NCBI RefSeq assembly: GCF_017353515.1
Contig: NZ_JAFMPY010000013.1
Coordinates: 107,071 to 171,070, forward strand
Length of the DNA stretch: 64,000 bases
Reading direction: 5' to 3'
Source of the DNA: Jiella sonneratiae
Lineage (GTDB): Bacteria > Pseudomonadota > Alphaproteobacteria > Rhizobiales > Rhizobiaceae
Part shown: one piece after another, positions 7,825 through 14,692 of the stretch
Layout: every line of letters begins with the position of its first letter
How positions within the stretch are numbered: the stretch's first letter is position 1
The notes under the pieces: model-generated
Database searches by the model: none
What the model was told of the DNA's origin: nothing
Seen by the model: only the letters and a program-made list of their open reading frames with translations
Position numbers and translations under genes: made by a program

Positions 7825-10716
7825 TCAGTCTCCCTTCTGCGCCGCCGCTCGCTCCTGATTGAGGGCGAAGAGGCGGGCGAGGATTTCGTCGTCGGAGAGA
7901 TCAGCGGGCCACCCGTAGGCAGCAGCAACGGCGGCGTCGAGCGCCTTGTGGACATTGTCGAGCCATGCCGGCCGGTCGTTATAGAGATTGGTCAGCGTCC
8001 GCTTCTTGAGGATCGCGGCGGCCTTGTCATCGACCGGAAGGACGCGGTCGGGGAAGCCAGGGACCACTTCAGGCTCTCGGCGAACGAGATCGGGCGGATT
8101 GAGCCAGTTCTCGCGAAGCTCATTCAGCCGGGCGGCGGCGGCCGCGATGGCGATAGCGTGAGGGTTGTCGGCGTAGGCGGCAGTGGGGACGTCAGGGGTG
8201 AGGCTTTCCGGGAAGGGGAAGGTCTCGAACGTCGTCGTCGGAGTATAGCGGGGGCGGTCTTCGAGAGATGTCCCCATGCGCAAAGACCAAATCTCATGGA
8301 ACCAAGAATGCAGAATCCCGAATGTCGTATCGTCGTCCCTCAAAACAACCATCAACTGCGAATCCGCTAGAACTGGTTTTGGGACAAAGACAAAAAGACG
8401 GTGCTTTGCTAGTGCAGGCGTAGCAATCGATCGCGTCAGGAAGGGCAAGGTATTCCGCATCGCAGGGCGGGGGCCGCCATGAAGCCACCAGTTTTCCACC
8501 AAGACTGGATTACGGTTTGTCAACCGGTCAGGTTTCACGCGATCGACGACGAGAGCGAAGGGCCTCTCGAAGACTGCGGCGTCCGCCTCCTTCATTTCCA
8601 TTCCAAAATCGATGATCCAACGATCACCCGGTCGCCTGACGATGTCCGCACCGTTCCACAACGGGGCGAGGACATCGCTGTTCGGCCGCCCATTCGGGTT
8701 CACCGGGCTCTGAAGTAGATGCCGGGCCTCTTCACCATCGATGTCAAAACTGCCAATCTTCTTCGACCCATGGACGCAAACTCCCCGATTGCTCGAAAGT
8801 TTGAGCGCCTTTGTAAGATCGATCCCGTCGCCGGTCAGGTCCGCGTTGATCACTGCAACTGCACGCCCATTTAACAACAGAATGGGCGCGTTGCCGCGAG
8901 CGAAGCACAGCAGCGATACGCGAACGGCAGCCCCGTCGACCATCCATTCCTCGTCGGACCACGCCGTTGCAAGTGGGCATATGGACATGGCTTTCTCGAT
9001 GGACTTCCGGTTCGATCCGCCCCTGATGCTATTCGTGGCAACAAAGCCGAAGCGGTCCGTCCGGTGGGCTCCAAGCGCAGCGCTCGCCTTCTCGAACCAA
9101 TAGCAGACAAGGTCTGAGCTACGTGGCAGGCGTCCAGCAAAGACAGTCCTGATCGCCTCGGATTCGTCCTCGCCAAGCCGTCCGACCATCAACCGATCCC
9201 CTAGGAATGGCGGATTGCCAACGATGGCGTCGGCCTTCGGCCATTCCGCTTCGCTGCCATCGGGACCGATTAGCGCGTCTCGGCACTCGATTGTCTCAAG
9301 GGGCTTTAGAACTGGCTCCATTGACGCTGCAAAACCGTTCTTCAACATCCACTGAATTTCGCCGACCCAGACAGACACCCGGGCAAGCTCGGCGGCGTAA
9401 GGGTTGATCTCGATACCTTTGACGACCTCGGGCCCAATCGAGGGGAACCGTCTCGGCAATCCCAGCGCCTCGGCTTCCACCTGCGCCCGGTGCTCCAAGT
9501 CTTTCAGGGCTCGCAAAGCGAGATAGAGGAAATTGCCGGAGCCGCAGGCGGGATCAAGGACGCGGTAATCGGCGAGCCGCTGGAGGTATCGATCGAGGAC
9601 CGCTTGAGCCTCGTTGCGGGCAGTCGTGGCGCGACCTCGCCGGGAGGAACTCGCCCGCCCGCCGGCCGCCTTCGCGTTCATCTCGGCTTCCTCGGCTTTG
9701 AGGAGAAGCCCGACGATCTCGCCCTTTGCCGCTTCCCATTCCTCCGTCAGCGGCTCCACGATGACCGGATTGATGATCATCATGATCTTGTCGCGGTCGG
9801 TATAGTGCGCCCCGAGTTGGCTGCGCTTGTCCGGGTCGAGACCACGTTCGAAGAGGGTGCCGAGGATCGAGGGATCGATGTCGCCCCAATACTGGACGGC
9901 GGCGCGGTGAATGATCTTCAGCTCGTCCTTCGTCAGCGCAAAGACCAGATCGTCGTTGAACAGCCCGCCATTGAACCAGGCGACCTTCTCGAAGCCCACC
10001 CGGCCGCCGTCCTTCATCGCGAGGAAAAGGGTCCGGGCGAAGGCCTCGAACTCGGCGGGGTCGTCGAGGGCGCGTTCGATCATCTTCGTGAACATGCGCT
10101 CGGGGAGGAGCTTCACGTCCTCGGCGAACATGCAGAAGACGAGGCGGTTGATGAAATGCGCCACCTCTTCGGGCTTGTGGCCGCGCGAGCGCAGCGACTT
10201 CGCCAGCTCGGCAAACTCTCCCGCGACCTCTTCCGTCAGCTCCTGCCGGGTCTTCTTGGGGCGGAGGAGGTCGGGCTCACTGAAGGCCCATTTCAGCCAC
10301 TGGCGTTTCTCGGCGTCCTCCAGATCGACGATCGGAATGACGTACTTCTTGGAGACCGAGTTGGTCCAATTGGTGTGAATACGGATCGTCGTGCCGATGT
10401 CGGAAACGATGAGCAGCGGCGGATTGTCGAGGGCGACGGCGTAGCGCTGGAGCTGCGCGAAGGCGGCGTCGAGGTTTGAATGGGTGCCCTTGTATTCCCA
10501 GCCGAAATGATCGCGCTTGAAGACATCGGCGAAGCCCCGGCCGCCGGTGGTCGTCGTGGCACCGACCTCAAAGCCGTAGCTCTCGCCGGAGGGATCGACC
10601 TCGGCGGGCGTCGGCTCATTTAGGATGCGGCAGAGATCGAGGAAATGCTCTTGCGCCGCCGACCGCTCCTTCAGCTTGGAGTTGGACCACTTCTTGATGA
10701 ACTCGTGCGGCGTCAT
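7825..10716 (-). CDS. MmeI-like (type IIL/IIG) restriction endonuclease-methyltransferase fusion
   Basis: This 963-residue protein joins a nuclease, an adenine methyltransferase and a target-recognition domain in one chain. The N-terminus matches the MmeI family from the start (M-T-P-H-E-F), and the nuclease motif D64-x9-E74-x-K76 is intact. A helical linker precedes the methyltransferase, which has motif I L-D-P-A-C-G-S-G-N-F-L (387-397) and the catalytic N-P-P-F (501-504). The recognition region is about residues 650-920. Such enzymes bind one asymmetric site, methylate one strand and cut about 20 bases away; the site recognised here cannot be read from sequence. The gene is convergent with int and divergent from the next protein. 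It probably defends the host and keeps the element in place. Confidence 0.9.
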   Translation of the reverse strand: MTPHEFIKKWSNSKLKERSAAQEHFLDLCRILNEPTPAEVDPSGESYGFEVGATTTTGGRGFADVFKRDHFGWEYKGTHSNLDAAFAQLQRYAVALDNPPLLIVSDIGTTIRIHTNWTNSVSKKYVIPIVDLEDAEKRQWLKWAFSEPDLLRPKKTRQELTEEVAGEFAELAKSLRSRGHKPEEVAHFINRLVFCMFAEDVKLLPERMFTKMIERALDDPAEFEAFARTLFLAMKDGGRVGFEKVAWFNGGLFNDDLVFALTKDELKIIHRAAVQYWGDIDPSILGTLFERGLDPDKRSQLGAHYTDRDKIMMIINPVIVEPLTEEWEAAKGEIVGLLLKAEEAEMNAKAAGGRASSSRRGRATTARNEAQAVLDRYLQRLADYRVLDPACGSGNFLYLALRALKDLEHRAQVEAEALGLPRRFPSIGPEVVKGIEINPYAAELARVSVWVGEIQWMLKNGFAASMEPVLKPLETIECRDALIGPDGSEAEWPKADAIVGNPPFLGDRLMVGRLGEDESEAIRTVFAGRLPRSSDLVCYWFEKASAALGAHRTDRFGFVATNSIRGGSNRKSIEKAMSICPLATAWSDEEWMVDGAAVRVSLLCFARGNAPILLLNGRAVAVINADLTGDGIDLTKALKLSSNRGVCVHGSKKIGSFDIDGEEARHLLQSPVNPNGRPNSDVLAPLWNGADIVRRPGDRWIIDFGMEMKEADAAVFERPFALVVDRVKPDRLTNRNPVLVENWWLHGGPRPAMRNTLPFLTRSIATPALAKHRLFVFVPKPVLADSQLMVVLRDDDTTFGILHSWFHEIWSLRMGTSLEDRPRYTPTTTFETFPFPESLTPDVPTAAYADNPHAIAIAAAAARLNELRENWLNPPDLVRREPEVVPGFPDRVLPVDDKAAAILKKRTLTNLYNDRPAWLDNVHKALDAAVAAAYGWPADLSDDEILARLFALNQERAAAQKGD

Positions 10717-10891
10717 AGGCGGAAGCGCTTCTCTGACTGATACTCGCGACTATGGACGCAGAAAGGAAAGCGATTCGGCAAGGGCTCGTTCGCGTCTTCG
10801 TTGAGAAGGGGCGTTCTCTGCGCCTTCGTCTTTCCGACTTATGGCCCTGCGAGTTTTCACGCTTCAAGGGGCCACGGCAGGGGGTCCCGAA

Positions 10892-11836
10892 GTGAGCCAA
10901 CTTCCGACCACGAACGCCAAACGGATCGAGGCGCTCCGCAAGCTGCTAGTTGCGGGCATCCCCTGCGAGTCATCGCAAGAGCGGGAGGCACGAGCGGAGC
11001 TTGAAAGTCTGCCGTTCCCGACCCTGCTCTGCGTCTATATGAATTGGGCAGATCGATATATCGCGCCGCGACCTCGCCGCGTCCTGTTCTGGCGGGGGTT
11101 CTGGCGACGCCCGGCGACGTCGGAGCAATTGGCGAAGATCAGCCCCCTCGTCGATGCCTTCGAACGCGGTGACGACCTGGAGACCTATTTGTCGACGCGG
11201 ATCAAGCTCGGGTTCGTCGTAAGGCCCGATGGAAAAAGGGGCATCGCGTGGGCCGACGGGAAGCATGGGGACAAGGACATGGCGCTCAATGCCTATGACC
11301 TCCACCATCTCCACCTGGAGCAAGCCGACGCCAAGGGGAGAAGGCGCGGAGGCTCGCGAGAATGGCTCGCCGTTCATGTGCGCCGCCACGAGGTGACGTT
11401 CGTCGCCCTTCTCGACCACAACAGCCCGAACGACGGGATGCTTCATGAGGTGGCGACGGAATTTCGCTATGATCAGGGCCTCGTCATCAATGGCGTGGAA
11501 CCGCCCCGCGAGCCGCAGGGCAGCCGGAAGCAGGTTCAGTGGCTTAGGCACGGTCTGACGGCAAACGGTGTTCACCAGGGCCGGGTAGTGTCGACGTCGC
11601 TAATCTCGCTCGCAGGCACGTCAGTATGGCACACGCGACATGCGGACCGGGCCTCTATCCTGATGGAACAGATCGGGGAGCAGCTCGACAGTCCAAAAGG
11701 CATTTCTGAACTCTCACAACGAATGGGTGTTCGTCTCGGGCAAGGCCCCTTCTCGTGGTTCGTCAATCACTGCGATTTCGGCTTCACCGACCACGCCGAA
11801 CAGCGCTCATATCTCATTGCGCCATGGTGGAAGTGA
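10892..11836 (+). CDS. uncharacterised protein with an L-H-H-L-H-L motif, divergent from the restriction enzyme
   Basis: This 314-residue protein is not assigned. A basic, tryptophan-rich stretch (P-R-P-R-R-V-L-F-W-R-G-F-W-R-R, about residues 60-73) precedes a compact region with L-H-H-L-H-L at 137-142. That is followed by a strand (V-T-F-V-A-L-L-D-H) with a further histidine and by M-L-H-E-V-A. Clustered histidines followed by strands suggest a small metal-dependent or RNase-like fold, but this is inference. I prefer GTG 10892, seven bases after an AGGGGG ribosome site; an ATG at 10841 would add 17 residues. It is divergent from the MmeI-like gene with about 175 bases between, so both may share a control region. 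Confidence 0.7.
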   Translation: MSQLPTTNAKRIEALRKLLVAGIPCESSQEREARAELESLPFPTLLCVYMNWADRYIAPRPRRVLFWRGFWRRPATSEQLAKISPLVDAFERGDDLETYLSTRIKLGFVVRPDGKRGIAWADGKHGDKDMALNAYDLHHLHLEQADAKGRRRGGSREWLAVHVRRHEVTFVALLDHNSPNDGMLHEVATEFRYDQGLVINGVEPPREPQGSRKQVQWLRHGLTANGVHQGRVVSTSLISLAGTSVWHTRHADRASILMEQIGEQLDSPKGISELSQRMGVRLGQGPFSWFVNHCDFGFTDHAEQRSYLIAPWWK

Positions 11837-12367
11837 TGCGGCTTCCTCCTCGACGGCCACGCGGAAGGACCCTATCGCCTCGGCCATGTTCTCCATGAGC
11901 TTCCCGAAAGCTTCCGGTAGGGGCATCTCTTCGCGGGTGTCGGCGTGGGCCGTCTGGCGGGCCTCTTCGTTGAGGAGATAGCCACCAGTCTTGCGGGTCG
12001 CCGGCAGGACCTCCTTCGTCACCCAATCTTAGAAGGGCTTCGCGAGTGCCTTGTCGGAGCGCATGATGAGCTTGTAGAGGCCGCTCTCGGAGATGAGCTT
12101 GATGCCGTGCGAACGGCTGGCGGTGCTCTGCAAGCCAATCCGCTTGGCCTCTCGGTAGCTCATATTCATGGACTCCTCGCTGTCGAGCTTCGTGGTCGCA
12201 GCGTTGACGTTGGTCGAACCGTTGGAACGGACGTAGACGCCAAGAGCCCGGCAGTTGTCCGCCGCGACGAACCACGGCTCGCCGCTGATCTCGACGACGC
12301 GGATGGTGTGGCCGTCGAACTCGAAGTTGGACAGGGCCGTGGCGTTGATGGGAGCGTTCTTCGTCAT
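11807..12367 (-). pseudogene. Bro-N phage antirepressor interrupted by an in-frame stop
   Basis: The frame from ATG 12367 reads as a Bro-N domain: F-E-F-D-G-H-T-I-R-V-V, then G-E-P-W-F-V-A-A-D, then I-S-E-S-G-L-Y-K-L-I-M-R-S-D-K. It stops at TAA 12029-12031 after K-P-F. Reading on in the same frame gives D-W-V-T-K-E-V-L-P-A-T-R-K-T-G-G-Y, the normal continuation, to a stop at 11807. Intact relatives have glutamine where the TAA lies (K-P-F-Q-D-W-V), so a single CAA/CAG-to-TAA change explains it. The restored length is about 186 residues. The broken product still holds the N-terminal two thirds of the domain. Such proteins relieve repressor control in temperate phages. Confidence 0.88.
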
Positions 12368-12391
12368 TCTGCAATCCTTTCAAGCGGGCAT

Positions 12392-12416
12392 GAAAAAGGC
12401 CCTTCGAGAGGGCCTT
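12392..12416 (-). terminator. rho-independent terminator just upstream of the antirepressor relic
   Basis: AAGGCCCT (12396-12403) and AGGGCCTT (12409-12416) form a perfect 8-base stem with a 5-base loop. On the minus strand five Ts follow. It lies 25 bases before the antirepressor start, so it would end a minus-strand transcript coming from the G-rich stretch 12418-12666 or attenuate the antirepressor leader. No convincing gene is seen in 12418-12666. Confidence 0.75.
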
Positions 12417-12666
12417 GAGGGTTGTCGGTTGCGGGTGTGGAGGGGTTGTGGCGGGAGGCGGTGGGGGACGCCTGCGGGGCGGCTTGATCGCCAAGACATT
12501 CCAAAAATCAGCAAAAAATGTGAGAGGCAGCCCCTCGACAACGGGAAGGCCAGAAATCCCCCCGTGGGGGTGCCGCTGGGCAGCGAATAACAACACGCCT
12601 GCTCATGAACTACCAGCGCACCGAGCCCATCCGGCTGAAACTCCAGCCACTCATTTGGATCGCAAT

Positions 12667-13008
12667 ATGTTTCGACGTGCTTCATCCATAGCTCTTGCAG
12701 CCTCGCTTTTTTCAGGCTGCACTGGCGGCAATTCAGGACATAGCGGCCACCCCGGCCATTTAGATAAGGATCGAGCATGGCTGACGTATGCCGTCTGCCT
12801 CGACCGCAACACCAAAGCACTTGACGATGGGCGGACCGACGCGGCTGTGATCGGTTCGATCGTTGCTAGGGAATGCATTGACAAGCTTGTCTCGGTCGCT
12901 GGCCGCAAACCAGCGAACGACTTTCAGCGTCGAGCAATCGTCGAGAAAGCTACGGCCGACGCCGCCTACTTCGTGCTTAGCCTCAGGGCTCGATTGTCGA
13001 ATTCCTAA
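12667..13008 (+). CDS. small predicted lipoprotein, unknown function
   Basis: This 113-residue protein has a lipoprotein signal: M-F-R-R, a short hydrophobic stretch, and the lipobox L-F-S-G-C with the cysteine at position 18. A histidine/glycine-rich linker (G-H-S-G-H-P-G-H-L) follows, then a mostly helical domain of about 80 residues. The open frame continues upstream to 12415 as unstructured sequence, so ATG 12667 is the sensible start. Phage and satellite genomes often carry small lipoproteins of the lysis or superinfection-exclusion type, but nothing here shows which. It is in the same direction as the recombinase gene 130 bases downstream. Confidence 0.6.
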   Translation: MFRRASSIALAASLFSGCTGGNSGHSGHPGHLDKDRAWLTYAVCLDRNTKALDDGRTDAAVIGSIVARECIDKLVSVAGRKPANDFQRRAIVEKATADAAYFVLSLRARLSNS

Positions 13009-13138
13009 TTGTGTCTCAGAAGGTAAACCCGAGCGGGACGCCGTGGCGAGACGTACTTTATGTCTTTTTTGGATTGTCTTTCGGATTTCGAGGCATTATC
13101 GTCAATGGCTCTAGACCCAAACGAGACAGGAAAGAGCC

Positions 13139-13714
13139 GTGACCAAGATTGGCTATGCGCGTGTCAGCACGTCCGACCAGGACTGTCGACTTCAGGAGGA
13201 AGCTCTCCGGCAAGCGGGGTGTGATGTCATCCGTAGCGAGAAAAGGAGCGGGACAAGCACCAAGGGGCGCGAGGAGCTAGACACAGTGCTGTCTTTCCTG
13301 CGGCCGGGCGACATCCTCGTGGTCACCAAGATCGACCGCCTCGCACGGTCCCTTGCGGACCTTCTGAAAATCGTCGAAGGGCTCCAGGCCACGGGCGCCG
13401 CACTCCAGGCGATCGACCAGCCCGTGGATACCTCCAGCGCGGCCGGCAAGGCGTTCCTTCAGATGCTCGGTGTCTTCGCTGAATTTGAGACCAACTTGCG
13501 CCGAGAGCGGCAGATGGAAGGAATTTCGGCTGCCAAGGCACGGGGGGTCTATCGCGGTCGACCGCCGAAGATCGATGCTGAGGAGATCAGGCGGCTTAAG
13601 GACGAAGGCGTAGGCGCGTCCGACATCGCCAAGCGGCTCAAGATTGCCCGAGCGAGCGTCTATCGGGTGCTCGGGGATGCGCCGGCCACCACCAAGGCCG
13701 GGGAGACCGCGTAA
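13139..13714 (+). CDS. serine recombinase of the resolvase/invertase family
   Basis: This 191-residue protein begins K-I-G-Y-A-R-V-S-T with the nucleophile at S10. It carries the R-L-A-R-S and G-K-A-F-L-Q-M-L-G-V-F-A-E-F-E blocks of the catalytic domain, then a C-terminal helix-turn-helix (about residues 140-180, I-A-K-R-L-K-I-A-R-A-S-V-Y-R-V-L). The size fits small resolvases/invertases rather than large integrases. GTG 13139 is the start. It could resolve dimers or invert a segment; no paired invertible site was found nearby. Its stop codon overlaps the start of a 31-residue membrane peptide (TAATG). Confidence 0.93.
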   Translation: MTKIGYARVSTSDQDCRLQEEALRQAGCDVIRSEKRSGTSTKGREELDTVLSFLRPGDILVVTKIDRLARSLADLLKIVEGLQATGAALQAIDQPVDTSSAAGKAFLQMLGVFAEFETNLRRERQMEGISAAKARGVYRGRPPKIDAEEIRRLKDEGVGASDIAKRLKIARASVYRVLGDAPATTKAGETA

Positions 13715-13809
13715 TGCCCGCTCCTGAGGCCTGGTTCTTCGTTCTCATGTGCGCCGTCTTCTCCGGTCCCGGCGTGGTCTATCTCTGGACCGCATGGTTT
13801 CGCCGCTAA
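13714..13809 (+). CDS. 31-residue predicted membrane peptide, coupled to the recombinase gene
   Basis: The ATG overlaps the recombinase stop codon (TAATG), and the frame runs 31 codons to TAA. The peptide is almost wholly hydrophobic (W-F-F-V-L-M-C-A-V-F, then V-V-Y-L-W-T-A-W) and ends R-R, consistent with one membrane helix and a cytoplasmic C-terminus. The function is unknown. The coupling and composition argue for a real gene, but a chance frame this short cannot be excluded. Confidence 0.45.
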   Translation: MPAPEAWFFVLMCAVFSGPGVVYLWTAWFRR

Positions 13810-13940
13810 GGCAGGCGGATCGGAGGGGATCAAGGAGGCCCCCGCGCCGGGGTCTCCCGGCAGAGGAACGCGCCACTCGCGCAGTCGACTGCCTCATGCC
13901 CTATCGCACAAGGAATTGCGCGAGCACGATAGGTGCAAGC

Positions 13941-13986
13941 GTTCCCTCAAGGGAACAAGTATATGATTTCATTGATATTTCATTGA
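13941..13986. promoter_or_regulatory. palindrome plus direct repeats, possible operator/promoter
   Basis: GTTCCCT-CA-AGGGAAC (13941-13956) is a perfect 7+2+7 palindrome. It is followed by TTTCATTGA twice (13967-13975 and 13978-13986), 11 bases apart, in an unusually AT-rich patch of this gap. The site lies about 70-110 bases before the next plus-strand gene. It looks like a repressor operator over a promoter. The remainder of 13810-14053 shows no gene. Confidence 0.45.
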
Positions 13987-14053
13987 CAGGTGGAATCCCG
14001 TCTGCTCTCCTTGGCGCCGTCGATGCAACCCAAGAGAGGAAGACGACGACTTA

Positions 14054-14401
14054 ATGGAACACCAAAGAGACCTCGCGAGAGAGGCCAGAATGGCCGCACG
14101 GCAGAAGGCACTTCAGGCCCCAATTACGGATGAGCTGAGGGACAGGTTCACGCACCTCGCCTGGACCGCGAGTTCGAACCTCATGGCGGCACTCGCCGAT
14201 ATGGCGTCGAGTCAGAATTCGGTCGGGCAGGTCGCGGCGAAGCTCAATCGCGCCCGTGACTTTGTGCTCCTCTGTGAAGACGTGCTGAGGGAGACCGAGG
14301 CGTGTTCGGCGATGGGCCACGACTTCAGGGTCTATGGCGAGGCGTCGGCCGCCGAAGACGACGACGAGGAGGCCGTTGGCCGTATCTGGGGCTGCGCATA
14401 A
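14054..14401 (+). CDS. hypothetical helical protein of the integrated element
   Basis: This 115-residue protein is not recognised. It is predicted to be mostly helical, with a charged N-terminus (H-Q-R-D-L-A-R-E-A-R), a central segment containing N-S-V-G-Q-V-A-A-K-L-N-R-A-R-D-F, and an acidic tail (A-A-E-D-D-D-E-E-A). No signal peptide or membrane helix is seen. It follows the palindromic control region and precedes the large virion-like gene, from which it is separated by a terminator. Confidence 0.55.
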   Translation: MEHQRDLAREARMAARQKALQAPITDELRDRFTHLAWTASSNLMAALADMASSQNSVGQVAAKLNRARDFVLLCEDVLRETEACSAMGHDFRVYGEASAAEDDDEEAVGRIWGCA

Positions 14402-14584
14402 GGGGCGACAGGGCGGGTTCGGCGTTATGCCACGGTCTAGGACCGACGGATGTAGGGTCCGCCCGCCGCCCATCCCGGTCCGCGCCGGCCTTCGTCCCTG
14501 CCTATCTGTTCTCAGCGATGTAGGGACGCCGCTGCGGACGAATTCTCTCAGCGCACCACGACGGCGTCCACCTCACCTTCCTAT

Positions 14585-14615
14585 GCCCGCTTGGAAACCT
14601 CCCGGCGGGCTTTTT
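14585..14615 (+). terminator. rho-independent terminator before the virion-like gene
   Basis: GCCCGC (14585-14590) and GCGGGC (14605-14610) form the stem and TTTTT follows. Together with a similar hairpin at 17241-17271 it brackets the 833-codon gene, as in phage transcription units. Confidence 0.65.
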
Positions 14616-14692
14616 CATGCCGCCAAGCTCCCCCTTCGACCTACCCGCCGGCCCCGTCTGAGGTCCCCGGCGACATCTCAAAAAGGAGAACC

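Noticed and set aside
12380..12820. A 146-codon minus-strand frame and an overlapping 260-codon frame around the antirepressor leader
   Set aside because: They run through a terminator and a G-rich stretch, overlap the lipoprotein gene or the antirepressor relic, and show no family; small phage leader peptides cannot be fully excluded.
13139..14053. An invertible DNA segment controlled by the serine recombinase
   Set aside because: No pair of inverted recombination-site-like repeats flanks any segment near the gene.
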